Positions 28,034 to 36,792 of a stretch of DNA of 64,000 nt are shown in pieces (position 1 is the stretch's first letter; the number at the start of each line of letters is the position of its first letter). The position numbers were made by a program, and so were the translations under genes. The DNA comes from Phenylobacterium sp. RIFCSPHIGHO2_01_FULL_69_31 (GTDB lineage Bacteria; Pseudomonadota; Alphaproteobacteria; Caulobacterales; Caulobacteraceae), in the NCBI RefSeq assembly GCF_001824475.1, contig NZ_MHXN01000014.1:62001-126000 (forward strand). Direction: 5' to 3'. The notes under the pieces are model-generated. The model had not been told where the DNA came from and did no database searches. It saw nothing but the letters and a program-made list of their open reading frames with translations.

Positions 28034-29548
28034 TCACTCGGCGGGGACAGGCGAGGGCGCCAGTCCCCCCTTGGGCGGCGGCTCGGGCGGCGCCGCCGTC
28101 TGGAGCGCAGCCCGCTTCTCCATGAGCGCGGCCCGGGTCGCCTCGTAGCTCTGGCGGTTGATGCCGTAGAGCGAGTAGAAGCCCACCGCGATCAGGCCCG
28201 GGATGGCGGCCATCACGCTGTCCCAGAGCGCCAGGTTGAACAGCACGTCGGGCGGCACATCGGCGGCGCTCTTGGCGGTCTTGGGCAACTGGATGAGGGT
28301 GATGACCACGCCCGCGACGGCGGTCCCGACGGCCAGGTCGATCTTACCGGCCATTGTGCGGGTGGCGTAGAGGACCCCCTCCTGACGCACGCCGAACTTC
28401 AGCTCGTTCTGGTCCGCGATGTCTGCAAGGGCGGACATGACGCTGATCTGGAGAATGCTGATGGCGCCGTACTGCACCGCAGCGAAGGCGATCAGGAGCG
28501 GCGCCAGACCGGGCGTGGAGGGCGAAAGGATGCCCATCATGCCGAGGACCAGCGGGATCGGCGGCACGAGGGAATAGGCCAGGGCCGCGTAGATGATCGT
28601 GCGCTTCTTGTCGATCCGGCCGTGCAGCCGCGGCGCGAAGACGAAGGCGGTCAGGTAACCGGCGAGGCTGCCGAGTACGAACCAGCTCAAGGTCTCACTG
28701 CTCAGGTCCCAGTAGAAGGTGGCGGCGTAGAGGCGCAGTCCTTCGCGCAGGCCGATCATCAAGGCCACGAAGAAATAGGCCGCCAGAAGCCAGACGTAAT
28801 TGATGTTGGAGAGCGCCTTACCGAGGTCGCGGCCAAACTCGAGGACGCTGAACTTCGGCGTGTCCGGCGCCGGCTTGGGCAGGAAGGGGATCCGGTCCCG
28901 GGTGAGCCAGGCGGACGCGGTCAATGCGACCGTGGTGATGATCCCGATCGTCACGGCATAGGCGGACCAGGGAACGGGGTTGAGCAGACCGCGCGGGAAC
29001 TCCGGCGTCGTCGGGAAGAAGAGGCGGAGCGCCAGGATGGTGGTCAGCGACCCGCCAGCCCAGTTGAAGAAGCTGTAGTAGGCCATGACCTTCGAGCGTT
29101 CGGTGTAGTGGCCGGACAGCTCGCCCCCCAGCGCCAGATGCGGCACGTAGAAGAACGTCATCGCTTGGCGCATCAGGACGACCGCCACACCCAGCCAGAT
29201 GACCATGCCCATCTCGCTGAGGCCGGCGGGGGGGCTGAAGATCGCCCAGACGGATAACCCGACTGGAATGGCAGAGGCGAACAGATAGGGGTGGCGCCGC
29301 CCCCACCGGGAATGGGTCCGATCCGATAGCGACCCGATGATCGGGTCGGAGAAGGCGTCGAGGATCAGGCTGATGGAGATCGCCAGGCCAACAAGATGGG
29401 CGTCGACGCCCTTGACCTGACTGTAGAAGAGAAGCGCGAAGCTGGAGACCGAATAGAGGGCGACGGTCTCGGCCGCTCCGCCGAGCCCGAAGCCCAGCTT
29501 CGTCTTCAGCGAAAGACGGTCGGTCGTCGCCGGCGCGGCCTGGGTCAT
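28034..29548 (-). CDS. MFS transporter, GPH (glycoside-pentoside-hexuronide) family
   Basis: A 504-residue inner-membrane transporter with about twelve helices. The family signature DAFSDPIIGSLSDRTHSRWG after helix 2 identifies the GPH cation symporters (MelB-like). The N-terminal LGFGLGGAAETVALYSVSS is typical. Substrates are usually sugars or glycosides coupled to H+ or Na+, but the specificity cannot be read. It diverges from the transketolase-like gene, so a shared carbohydrate role is possible (inference). Confidence 0.92.
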   Translation of the reverse strand: MTQAAPATTDRLSLKTKLGFGLGGAAETVALYSVSSFALLFYSQVKGVDAHLVGLAISISLILDAFSDPIIGSLSDRTHSRWGRRHPYLFASAIPVGLSVWAIFSPPAGLSEMGMVIWLGVAVVLMRQAMTFFYVPHLALGGELSGHYTERSKVMAYYSFFNWAGGSLTTILALRLFFPTTPEFPRGLLNPVPWSAYAVTIGIITTVALTASAWLTRDRIPFLPKPAPDTPKFSVLEFGRDLGKALSNINYVWLLAAYFFVALMIGLREGLRLYAATFYWDLSSETLSWFVLGSLAGYLTAFVFAPRLHGRIDKKRTIIYAALAYSLVPPIPLVLGMMGILSPSTPGLAPLLIAFAAVQYGAISILQISVMSALADIADQNELKFGVRQEGVLYATRTMAGKIDLAVGTAVAGVVITLIQLPKTAKSAADVPPDVLFNLALWDSVMAAIPGLIAVGFYSLYGINRQSYEATRAALMEKRAALQTAAPPEPPPKGGLAPSPVPAE

Positions 29549-29780
29549 GCGCTTTGGTCCTCCGCCGCGCTCTGAAGGCGCGTTCCGGACCAGCGAACCC
29601 TAACGTGGCGGCATCGTCAATCGCTGCGTACCCGGTCTTCGAAACATGACGCCCCCGTCACCGGTCGGCGCAAGGCCCTCACATTCGACCCTGAAGTCTG
29701 CTACTGGCGATGATGATGCGCCCCGAGATCTGGATGTGGCGCAAGTTCCTTTCCACGAACGACGGACGGCCGCGCTTTCC

Positions 29781-32147
29781 ATGCCCCAGACCCGACCCGC
29801 CGCCCCCACCGGTCACAATCGCGGCGCCGAGCGCGAGGTCGAGCTGCTGAAGCGCATCGACGAGCGGCTGCGCTGGCTCGCCACCTGGACGATCCACAAC
29901 GCCAATCACCTGCGCGCGAGCCGCGACGGGCTGAAGGTGGGCGGCCACCAGGCGTCCTGCGCCTCGATGACCACCATCATGACGGCGCTCTACTTCCACG
30001 CCCTGCGCCCGGAGGATCGGGTGGCGGTGAAGCCGCACGCCAGCCCGGTGTTCCACGCCGCGCAATACCTGATGGGCCGCCAGAGCCGGCAGCAGCTCGA
30101 GGACTTCCGCAGCTTCGGCGGCGCCCAGTCATATCCCTCGCGCACCAAGGACAAGGACGACGTCGACTTCTCCACCGGTTCGGTCGGCCTGGGTGTGGCG
30201 ATCACCGCCTTCGCCTCGCTGATGCAGGACTATCTGAAGGGCCACGGGCTGCTGAAGCCGGGGCAGGGGGGCCGTTTCGTCGCCACCCTGGGCGACGCCG
30301 AACTGGACGAGGGCAACATCTACGAGTGCCTGATCGAGGCCTACAAGCACGACATCCGGAACTGCTGGTGGATCGTGGACTACAACCGGCAAAGCCTCGA
30401 CGCCACCACGGCCGATCGGATGTTCGACCGCTTCGACGACATCTTCGAGACCGCCGGTTGGCGGGTGGTGACGCTGAAGTGGGGCAAGGCCCAGATGCGC
30501 GCCTTCGCCCGGCCGGGGGGCAAGGCGCTCCAGGCCTGGATCGAGAGCTGTCCCAATGCGGACTTCGCGGCCCTCACCTATCAGGGCGGATCGGCCTGGC
30601 GCGCGCGGCTGATGGCCGACATCGGCCGCCAGGCGGGGGTGCGTGCCCTGCTGGAGAGTTTCGACGACGAGGCCCTGCACCAGCTGATGATCGGCCTGGG
30701 CGGCCATTGCATCGAGACCCTGACCGAAGCCTTCGACGCGGCGCAGGACGACACGCCGACCCTGTTCATCGCCTACACGGTCAAGGGCTTCGGCCTACCG
30801 CTGCAGGGCCACAAGGACAACCATGCCGGCCTGATGACGCCGGCGCAGGTCGAGGCCCTGCGCCAATCCATGGGGGTGACGGAGGGCCAGGAGTGGGAGC
30901 CGCTGGCCGGGCTGACGCCGGAGGCGGCTGCGGAGGTGCAGGCGTTCGTCGCCGCCGCGCCTTTCGCCCAGCCGGCCACACGCCGCTTCGCGGCCGAGCC
31001 GGTGCCGGTGCCGAGCCGCGCCGAGTTCCCCAGTCCGGACGGCGCCGAACAGTCCACGCAACAGGCATTCGGACGGATCCTGCTGGACCTCGCCAAGAGC
31101 GGCCATCCGCTGGCCGACCGGATCGTCACCACCTCGCCCGACGTGACCGTCTCCACCAACCTTGGCGGCTTCGTGAACCAGCGCGGCCTGTTCCGCCGGC
31201 GCGAGACGGCCGACGTGTTCCGCGACGCCAAGATTCCCTCCCCGCAGAAATGGGCGGGCAAGACGGCCGGCCAGCACGTGGAACTGGGCATCGCCGAGCA
31301 CAACCTGTTCCTGAACCTGGCCGCCTTCGGCCTCTCGGCGCCGCTCTTCGGCGAGCGGCTGCTGCCGATCGGGACGGTCTACGATCCCTTCATCAGCCGG
31401 GGCCTCGATGCCCTGAACTACGCCTGCTACCAGGACGCCCGGTTCATGCTGGTCGCCACGCCCAGCGGCCTGACCCTGGGCCCGGAAGGCGGGGCGCACC
31501 AGTCGATCTACACGCCGCTGATCGGCATCGGCCAGCCGGGGCTGACCTATTTCGAGCCCGCCTTCGTCGACGAGCTGGCCGAGGTTATGCGCTGGTCGTT
31601 CCAGCACATGCAGGCCGAGGACGGCGGCTCGGTCTATCTGCGCCTGACCACCCGTCAGCTCACCCAGGTGGCGCGGGCAGACGACGCCTGGCGAGAGGAT
31701 GCGCTGAAGGGCGCCTACTGGCTGAAGGCTCCCGGGTCCGGCGCGGAGGCGGCCATCGTGTTCTGCGGCGCCGTGGCGCCGGAGGTGCTGGCGGCGGCCG
31801 AGGAGCTGGCGGACGACATCCCGGGCCTGGGGGTGCTGAACGTGGTCTCGCCCGGCCTCCTGCACCGCGACTGGATGTCCTGCCGCCGCAGCCGCTGGCA
31901 AGCCGAGGGCCGCCGCCAAAGTCATGCCGAGGCCCTGCTTTCGCAGCTCGGACCGGGCGCGGGCCTCGTCACCGTGGTCGACGCCTCGCCCGCGACGCTG
32001 TCCTGGTTGGGCGGCGTCCGGGGCCAGAGGGTCAGCTCGCTGGGCCTCGACAGCTTCGGCCAGGTGGGCGACCTGCCCGACCTCTATCGCCACTACCGCC
32101 TGGACGTGGACGCTATCCTCGAAGCCGCGGCCGACCTGTTTCTCTGA
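29781..32147 (+). CDS. transketolase-like protein, homodimeric PDH E1 (AceE)-like
   Basis: A 788-residue thiamine-diphosphate enzyme with N-terminal TPP domain, pyrimidine domain and transketolase C-terminal domain. The cofactor motif is GDAELDEGN at residues 171-179 with N202 in VDYNRQSLD, more like the E1 of pyruvate dehydrogenase (AceE) than true transketolase. HKDNHAGLM and the VELGIAEHNLFL catalytic glutamate region are present. No E2 or E3 gene is nearby, so the acyl acceptor is unknown. I start at ATG 29781; the frame is open to 29646 but that part lacks conserved sequence. Confidence 0.88.
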   Translation: MPQTRPAAPTGHNRGAEREVELLKRIDERLRWLATWTIHNANHLRASRDGLKVGGHQASCASMTTIMTALYFHALRPEDRVAVKPHASPVFHAAQYLMGRQSRQQLEDFRSFGGAQSYPSRTKDKDDVDFSTGSVGLGVAITAFASLMQDYLKGHGLLKPGQGGRFVATLGDAELDEGNIYECLIEAYKHDIRNCWWIVDYNRQSLDATTADRMFDRFDDIFETAGWRVVTLKWGKAQMRAFARPGGKALQAWIESCPNADFAALTYQGGSAWRARLMADIGRQAGVRALLESFDDEALHQLMIGLGGHCIETLTEAFDAAQDDTPTLFIAYTVKGFGLPLQGHKDNHAGLMTPAQVEALRQSMGVTEGQEWEPLAGLTPEAAAEVQAFVAAAPFAQPATRRFAAEPVPVPSRAEFPSPDGAEQSTQQAFGRILLDLAKSGHPLADRIVTTSPDVTVSTNLGGFVNQRGLFRRRETADVFRDAKIPSPQKWAGKTAGQHVELGIAEHNLFLNLAAFGLSAPLFGERLLPIGTVYDPFISRGLDALNYACYQDARFMLVATPSGLTLGPEGGAHQSIYTPLIGIGQPGLTYFEPAFVDELAEVMRWSFQHMQAEDGGSVYLRLTTRQLTQVARADDAWREDALKGAYWLKAPGSGAEAAIVFCGAVAPEVLAAAEELADDIPGLGVLNVVSPGLLHRDWMSCRRSRWQAEGRRQSHAEALLSQLGPGAGLVTVVDASPATLSWLGGVRGQRVSSLGLDSFGQVGDLPDLYRHYRLDVDAILEAAADLFL

Positions 32148-32163
32148 TATGTAGTCGGCCGCA

Positions 32164-32196
32164 CCACATATATGGCGCTTTCTTCCACATATATGG
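32164..32196. repeat. two copies of a 12-bp AT-rich site, 21 bp apart
   Basis: CCACATATATGG occurs at 32164-32175 and again at 32185-32196, between the convergent ends of the transketolase-like gene and the cystathionine lyase gene. Each contains the perfect palindrome CATATATG. The start-to-start distance is 21 bp, two helical turns. Because the unit is nearly self-complementary, the two copies can also fold as a hairpin with 10 of 12 pairs and a nine-base loop. It could be a protein-binding pair or a bidirectional transcription end. Confidence 0.5.
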
Positions 32197-32208
32197 AATC
32201 ATGGCCGA

Positions 32209-33381
32209 TCAGGTCAGCGCCCGTTCCAGGTCCGCGATCAGGTCGTCGACGTTCTCAACGCCGACACTGAGCCGGATCAGCCCGTCGGAGATGCCGATCC
32301 GCTCGCGCGTCTCGGCCGGGATTGAGGCGTGGGTCATGATCGCCGGATGCTCGATCAGGCTCTCCACGCCGCCCAGGCTCTCGGCGAGGGTGAACAGCTC
32401 GGTCCGCTCCAGCATCCGCTTCGTCCCCTCCAGGTCGCGGTCCAGCACGGCGGTGATCATGCCGCCGAAGCCGGACATCTGGCGCTTGGCCAGGTCATGC
32501 TGCGGATGGCTCGGCAGGCCGGGGTAGATGACCTTGGCCACGTCGCTCCGCGCCTCAAGCCATTCGGCGATCGCCTGGCCGTTCTCGCAATGCCGCTGCA
32601 TGCGGAGCGCCAGGGTCTTCATGCCGCGCAGGGTCAGGAAGCTGTCGAACGGCGAAGCCACCGAGCCGATGGCGTTCTGCAGGAAGGTGATCTGGTCCCG
32701 CAGCTCGGCGTTCTCGCCCACCACCAGCGCCCCGCCGACCACGTCCGAATGGCCGCCGATGTACTTGGTGGTGGAATGCATCACCGCGTCGAAGCCGAAT
32801 TCCAGCGGCCGCTGGACGTACGGACTGGCGAAGGTGTTATCCGCTGCGGCGATCAGGCCGCGGCGCTTGCACAGGGCCGCGATGGCTTCGAGGTCCGCCA
32901 GGCGCAGGAGGGGGTTGGTGGGCGTCTCCACCCAGACCATGCGCGTCCGGGGCGTGATCGCCGCCTCGATGGCGCTCACGTCGGCCAGGTCCACGAAGCT
33001 GAATTCCAGCCCCGAAGACCGGCGCCGCACCTTGTCGAACAGCCGGAACGAGCCGCCGTAAAGGTCCTCGCTGGCGATGATGTGGTCGCCCGCATCGAAC
33101 GCCTCCAGCAGGGTGGCGATGGCCGCCAGGCCCGAGGCGAAGGCATAGCCCTTGGTCCCGCTTTCCAGGTCCGCCAGGCCGCGCTCCAGGGCGAAGCGGG
33201 TGGGGTTCTGGCTGCGCGAATATTCGAAGCCCGTGTGAACGCCGGGGCTCGACTGCGCATAGGTCGAGGTTGCGTAGATCGGGGGCATCACCGCCCCGGT
33301 GGTCGGATCGTGCTCCTGACCGCCGTGGATGGCGCGGGTGGCGAAATCCAGGCGGTTCCTGCCATGGGGGTCGGAGCTCAA
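32209..33381 (-). CDS. cystathionine gamma-lyase / gamma-synthase family enzyme
   Basis: A 390-residue PLP enzyme of the Cys/Met metabolism family. The PLP lysine is K206 in HSTTKYIGGHSD, the phosphate-binding ASGLAA segment is at ~82-87, and YSRSQNPTR near 54-62 is typical. Its TTG start overlaps the stop of the cystathionine beta-synthase gene (TTGA), which points to cystathionine gamma-lyase and reverse transsulfuration. Gamma-synthase activity cannot be excluded from sequence alone. Confidence 0.92.
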   Translation of the reverse strand: MSSDPHGRNRLDFATRAIHGGQEHDPTTGAVMPPIYATSTYAQSSPGVHTGFEYSRSQNPTRFALERGLADLESGTKGYAFASGLAAIATLLEAFDAGDHIIASEDLYGGSFRLFDKVRRRSSGLEFSFVDLADVSAIEAAITPRTRMVWVETPTNPLLRLADLEAIAALCKRRGLIAAADNTFASPYVQRPLEFGFDAVMHSTTKYIGGHSDVVGGALVVGENAELRDQITFLQNAIGSVASPFDSFLTLRGMKTLALRMQRHCENGQAIAEWLEARSDVAKVIYPGLPSHPQHDLAKRQMSGFGGMITAVLDRDLEGTKRMLERTELFTLAESLGGVESLIEHPAIMTHASIPAETRERIGISDGLIRLSVGVENVDDLIADLERALT

Positions 33382-34769
33382 GCGGCTTTCCTCAGATAGT
33401 TGATCAGGTCGATGCGTGTGATGAGGCCGAGGAACTCCTTGCCCTCCATCACGATCGCCACCTCGTCACGCTCGAAGATCGGAAGCAGCGAGTCCAGCTG
33501 CTCGCCGGCCTGCAGGGTGTGCAGCTTCGCGGTCATGGCCGTCGAGACCGGCTGGCGGAAGCGGGCGTCCTGGCGGCGATCCTCGACGGCCTCCAGGAGG
33601 TCGCTCTCGTCGATAAGGCCGATCAGGCGGCCATCGTCGATCACCGGCAACTGGCTGACGTCGGCCTGACGCATGCGGTTATAGGCGGTGAGCAGGGTGT
33701 CGCCCGGGCCCACCGTGACCGCATCGCCCGGCGTGCGCGCGATCAGGTCGCGCAGGTCGCCGTGAAGCTGCCGGTCGACCAGCCCCTGCTCGGCGACCCA
33801 GCTGTCGTTGTAGACCTTGGAGAGGTAGCGCGAGCCCGTATCGCAGACGAGCGTCACCACGCGCTTGGGCTCGGTCTGGTCGCGGCAGTAGCGCAGGGCG
33901 CCCGCCAGCAGGGTGCCGGACGACGAGCCGCCCAGGATGCCGGCCTTGGTCAACAGCAGGCGGGCCGTGGCGATGCTCTCCGTATCGGAGATCTCATAGG
34001 CCTTGGCCACCAGGTCCAGGTCGCAGTTGTCGGGGATGAAGTCCTCGCCGATGCCTTCGACGACCCAGGCGCCGGGTTCGACCTTCTCCCCGCGCTCGAT
34101 CAGCGGCGCCAGGATCGAACCCACCGGGTCGGCCAGCACCATCTTTGTCTTCGGCGAGGCCTTGGCGAAGAAGCGGCCCAGGCCCGTCAGCGTGCCGCCG
34201 GACCCCACCCCCACCACGACGGCGTCAACGTCGCCCTCCATCTGCTCCAGGATCTCCGGGCCGGTGGTTGTCTCGTGCGCCTTGGGGTTCGCGGGGTTCG
34301 AGAACTGGTTGATGTAGACGGCGTCGTTCAGCTTGGCGGCGATCGCTTTGGCCATGTCCTGGTAGTACTCGGGATGACCTTTGCCGACGTCCGATCGGGT
34401 GATGCGCACGTCGACGCCCATGGCGCGCAGGTGCTGGATCTTCTCCCGCGCCATCTTGTCGGGCACCACGAGCAGCAGCTTGTAGCCCTTCAGCAGGCCC
34501 ACCTGAGCCAGGCCCAGGCCGGTGTTGCCGGCCGTCGCCTCGACGATCGTGCCGCCGGGCCTCAGCGATCCGTCCTTCTCGGCCGCCTCGATCATCGAGC
34601 GGGCGACGCGGTCCTTGATCGAGCCGCCGGGATTGGCGCTCTCCAGCTTCACGAACAGGCGGCACGGCCCGGTGTCGAAGCCCGTCAGCTCCAGCATCGG
34701 CGTGCGGCCGATCAGGTCGAGGGCGGTGGCCGCGGGCGGCGGCAAAGGCTGGTCGGTCAAAGGCGGCAT
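33378..34769 (-). CDS. cystathionine beta-synthase (PLP domain plus CBS domains)
   Basis: A 463-residue fold-type II PLP enzyme joined to a C-terminal pair of CBS domains (about residues 335-460). The PLP lysine is K52 in SIKDR, followed by EATAGNTGLG and the phosphate loop GGSSSG. The CBS part shows the VSQLPVIDDGRLIGLIDESD repeat pattern. It condenses serine with homocysteine to cystathionine, possibly tuned by ligand binding to the CBS pair as in eukaryotes (inference). O-acetylserine-dependent variants exist. ATG 34769 is chosen; upstream frame is unconserved. The leader carries a terminator-like hairpin. Confidence 0.92.
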   Translation of the reverse strand: MPPLTDQPLPPPAATALDLIGRTPMLELTGFDTGPCRLFVKLESANPGGSIKDRVARSMIEAAEKDGSLRPGGTIVEATAGNTGLGLAQVGLLKGYKLLLVVPDKMAREKIQHLRAMGVDVRITRSDVGKGHPEYYQDMAKAIAAKLNDAVYINQFSNPANPKAHETTTGPEILEQMEGDVDAVVVGVGSGGTLTGLGRFFAKASPKTKMVLADPVGSILAPLIERGEKVEPGAWVVEGIGEDFIPDNCDLDLVAKAYEISDTESIATARLLLTKAGILGGSSSGTLLAGALRYCRDQTEPKRVVTLVCDTGSRYLSKVYNDSWVAEQGLVDRQLHGDLRDLIARTPGDAVTVGPGDTLLTAYNRMRQADVSQLPVIDDGRLIGLIDESDLLEAVEDRRQDARFRQPVSTAMTAKLHTLQAGEQLDSLLPIFERDEVAIVMEGKEFLGLITRIDLINYLRKAA

Positions 34770-34816
34770 CCGGATCGAGTCAGGGAGATCGGTGGGCGCA
34801 TATTGCGCACGATGTA

Positions 34817-34846
34817 CAAAAAGGGAAACGCTCGACCCGAGTTTCC
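34817..34846 (-). terminator. terminator-like hairpin in the leader of the CBS gene
   Basis: Read on the minus strand, GGAAAC (34846-34841) pairs with GTTTCC (34829-34824), with a smaller inner CTCG/CGAG pairing, followed at once by CTTTTTG. This has the form of an intrinsic terminator. It lies 48-77 bases before the ATG of the CBS gene in the same direction, while the neighbouring upstream gene diverges. It is thus placed as a leader attenuator if the promoter lies further upstream, or is simply incidental if transcription starts after it. Confidence 0.45.
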
Positions 34847-34993
34847 ATCCCCGACGGCAAGAACAGTCTAGCTGCGACGCCCGCAGGCCGCGCCGTCCCG
34901 CGGCAATGTAACGGTTCCGTACGGTGGTGACCCGGCAAGCGGCGGTTAAGGTCGCGGCCTGCATTCTGCAGACGACACCAGGAGTCCGGCCCC

Positions 34994-35521
34994 TTGAAAC
35001 GCTTCCTCGTCCTTGCGGCCAGCGCCGCCCTTTTGAGCGCCTGCCAACCCAAGACCGATGCGGCCACCGGCGGAGCCAAGTTCAACAACAGCGTGCCGAT
35101 GACCGAGTTCATGGGCCACTTCGTGGACCCGGCCGCCTTCATGTACTGGAAGGGCTCCGGCACGGAGATCACCGAGGCGGGAGAGCGCGACCTGTCGCCC
35201 ACCACCGACGAGGGCTGGGACGTGCTGGTCACCGGGGCGACCATGCTGGTCGAAGCCGGGAACATCATGCAGCTGCCCGGCCGCACACGGGCGCCGGAGG
35301 CCGACTGGAACAAGTACGCCCAGATGCTGAGCGAGCGGGCCCTGATCGCCCGCGCCGCGGCCGAGAGGCACGACAAGCAGGCGGTGTTCGACGAGGGGGG
35401 CCGGCTCTACGAGGTCTGCGTCGCCTGCCACGAACAGTTCATCGTCCAGCCCGAACTCAAGGCCAACGGGCCGGCCGAGGGCGATCCCCTGCCCCCGATC
35501 CCGGACGCAAAGGCGAAGTAG
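34994..35521 (+). CDS. lipoprotein c-type cytochrome (c556-like)
   Basis: A 175-residue protein with a lipoprotein signal (MKRFLVLAASAALLSAC, lipid cysteine C17). A single haem site CVACH (C142, C145, H146) near the C terminus follows a helical domain, the arrangement of cytochrome c556/c' proteins. The start is TTG 34994 behind AGGAG. It is likely anchored in the periplasmic face of a membrane as a small electron carrier or gas-binding protein. It diverges from the CBS gene and converges with the next gene with no gap. Confidence 0.8.
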   Translation: MKRFLVLAASAALLSACQPKTDAATGGAKFNNSVPMTEFMGHFVDPAAFMYWKGSGTEITEAGERDLSPTTDEGWDVLVTGATMLVEAGNIMQLPGRTRAPEADWNKYAQMLSERALIARAAAERHDKQAVFDEGGRLYEVCVACHEQFIVQPELKANGPAEGDPLPPIPDAKAK

Positions 35522-36058
35522 TCACCAGCCCGGCGTGGCTCGCACGCAGCGGCCGTTCGGCCCGCCCGTGGCGTCCAGAGGCCGGGCGGGACTCATCGAT
35601 TCCAGGTCGCATCGCTGGCGCTCCAGGCCACCCAGGCCCAGCCCGCCGCCATAGGGGCCGCCGTACCAGTCGCGACCGTAGCCGCCATAGCTGTAGCCGT
35701 TCCGGGTGTCCTCGAAGGCCAAGCTGACCCGCCCGTTCTCGCCCACCGGGATGTCGGTGCGGCCGTAGACGCTGCGGTAGCCGCCGGTGCCGACCGCCAC
35801 GCCCACTTCACCGTGTGGCCTGCGGTCGTCGCTGGCCACGACGCCGTCCAGGGCCTCGTCACGACGCGGGTCCGGCAGGGACGAGCTCTTGATGAAGGCG
35901 TCGATCTGCTCGGCGGTGCTCATGGGCGGCGGCGCCTGGGAGGCGGTGGCTACCGGCGCGTCGGCTTCCCGCGCGTCGGTCTCTTGCGCCCAGGCCGGAG
36001 CGGCGACAATGGCCGGCGCGGCGATCAAGGCCGCGAGCAGGGCAGGGCGGATACGCAT
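35522..36058 (-). CDS. exported protein of unknown function, glycine/tyrosine-rich
   Basis: A 178-residue protein with a signal peptide (MRIRPALLAALIAAPAIVAAPAWA) followed by an alanine/proline-rich stretch, a predicted helix EQIDAFIKSSSLPDPRRDEA, a strand-rich part, and a glycine/tyrosine-rich segment near residues 125-145. Two cysteines flank the C-terminal region and could form a disulfide. I recognise no family. The open frame extends upstream to 36433 but the signal peptide fixes the start. Probably periplasmic. Confidence 0.72.
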   Translation of the reverse strand: MRIRPALLAALIAAPAIVAAPAWAQETDAREADAPVATASQAPPPMSTAEQIDAFIKSSSLPDPRRDEALDGVVASDDRRPHGEVGVAVGTGGYRSVYGRTDIPVGENGRVSLAFEDTRNGYSYGGYGRDWYGGPYGGGLGLGGLERQRCDLESMSPARPLDATGGPNGRCVRATPGW

Positions 36059-36126
36059 ACGCTGGTCTCCTTCGCCGCCACTCAGCCCTGCAATTGCGGC
36101 GAACGTATTGCAGAGCCGTCGGGCGC

Positions 36127-36792
36127 CTATCGCGGGCGGGCCCGGTCGGCCGGCACATTGGCGATGACGCCCGCCTCGTTGCCCGCCTGGCCGGGCGGGA
36201 TCAGTTCGTAGAAGCCGGCGAGGCGCAGCTTCACCACCACGGGCTTCTCGCTGGAGTTCGAGAACTGCCAGCCCTGGATGCCGTCGAACGGCGCCGTCAG
36301 GGCTCCGTGCTGCTTGAGGCCGAAGGCCTGCCGGTGGGTGGCGACGGTCATCGCCTCCCCCGGCTTCGGTGTCGTGTGGCCGTGCTGGTCGAAGTGGAAA
36401 TCGCGCGGCTCGTCCGTCCCGACGACCTCCCACGAATAGATCAGCGTGGCGTCCTTCCTCATCCGCACCTTGTACTCAAGCTCGGACCGGTCGGCGCCCG
36501 CCAGGAAGTCGCCCAGCGGGATCTCGATCACGTCGGTGCGGAACGGAGCGTCGTACTCGCGGGCCCTCGCCACGCCGGCGGCCTCGCCGCCCACCAACCG
36601 ATCCTCGGGCGCCCACAGGCGCGACAGGCCAGACAGCCGCCCCAGGCCCAGGGGGTCGCGGTTGAATTCGGCCGGCAGGATCGCGCCGAGCACGATCAGC
36701 GCTGCGAGGGCCAGGCTGCCCAGGGTCGCGGCAACCAACCGGCCCCGGCGCATCGGGGCGTTCGGCGGCGAAGATCGGTTGGGTTCGCTCAT
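36127..36792 (-). CDS. membrane-anchored periplasmic protein, unknown function
   Basis: A 221-residue protein with one N-terminal membrane helix (about residues 22-42) and a periplasmic domain containing LEYKVRMRKDATLIYSWEV and YDGIQGWQF-like strands and several histidines (FHFDQHGH near residue 137-144). Its ATG overlaps the stop of the HupE/UreJ gene (ATGA). The conserved pairing with that transporter suggests a joint role, perhaps metal handling through the histidine-rich loop (inference). Confidence 0.8.
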   Translation of the reverse strand: MSEPNRSSPPNAPMRRGRLVAATLGSLALAALIVLGAILPAEFNRDPLGLGRLSGLSRLWAPEDRLVGGEAAGVARAREYDAPFRTDVIEIPLGDFLAGADRSELEYKVRMRKDATLIYSWEVVGTDEPRDFHFDQHGHTTPKPGEAMTVATHRQAFGLKQHGALTAPFDGIQGWQFSNSSEKPVVVKLRLAGFYELIPPGQAGNEAGVIANVPADRARPR

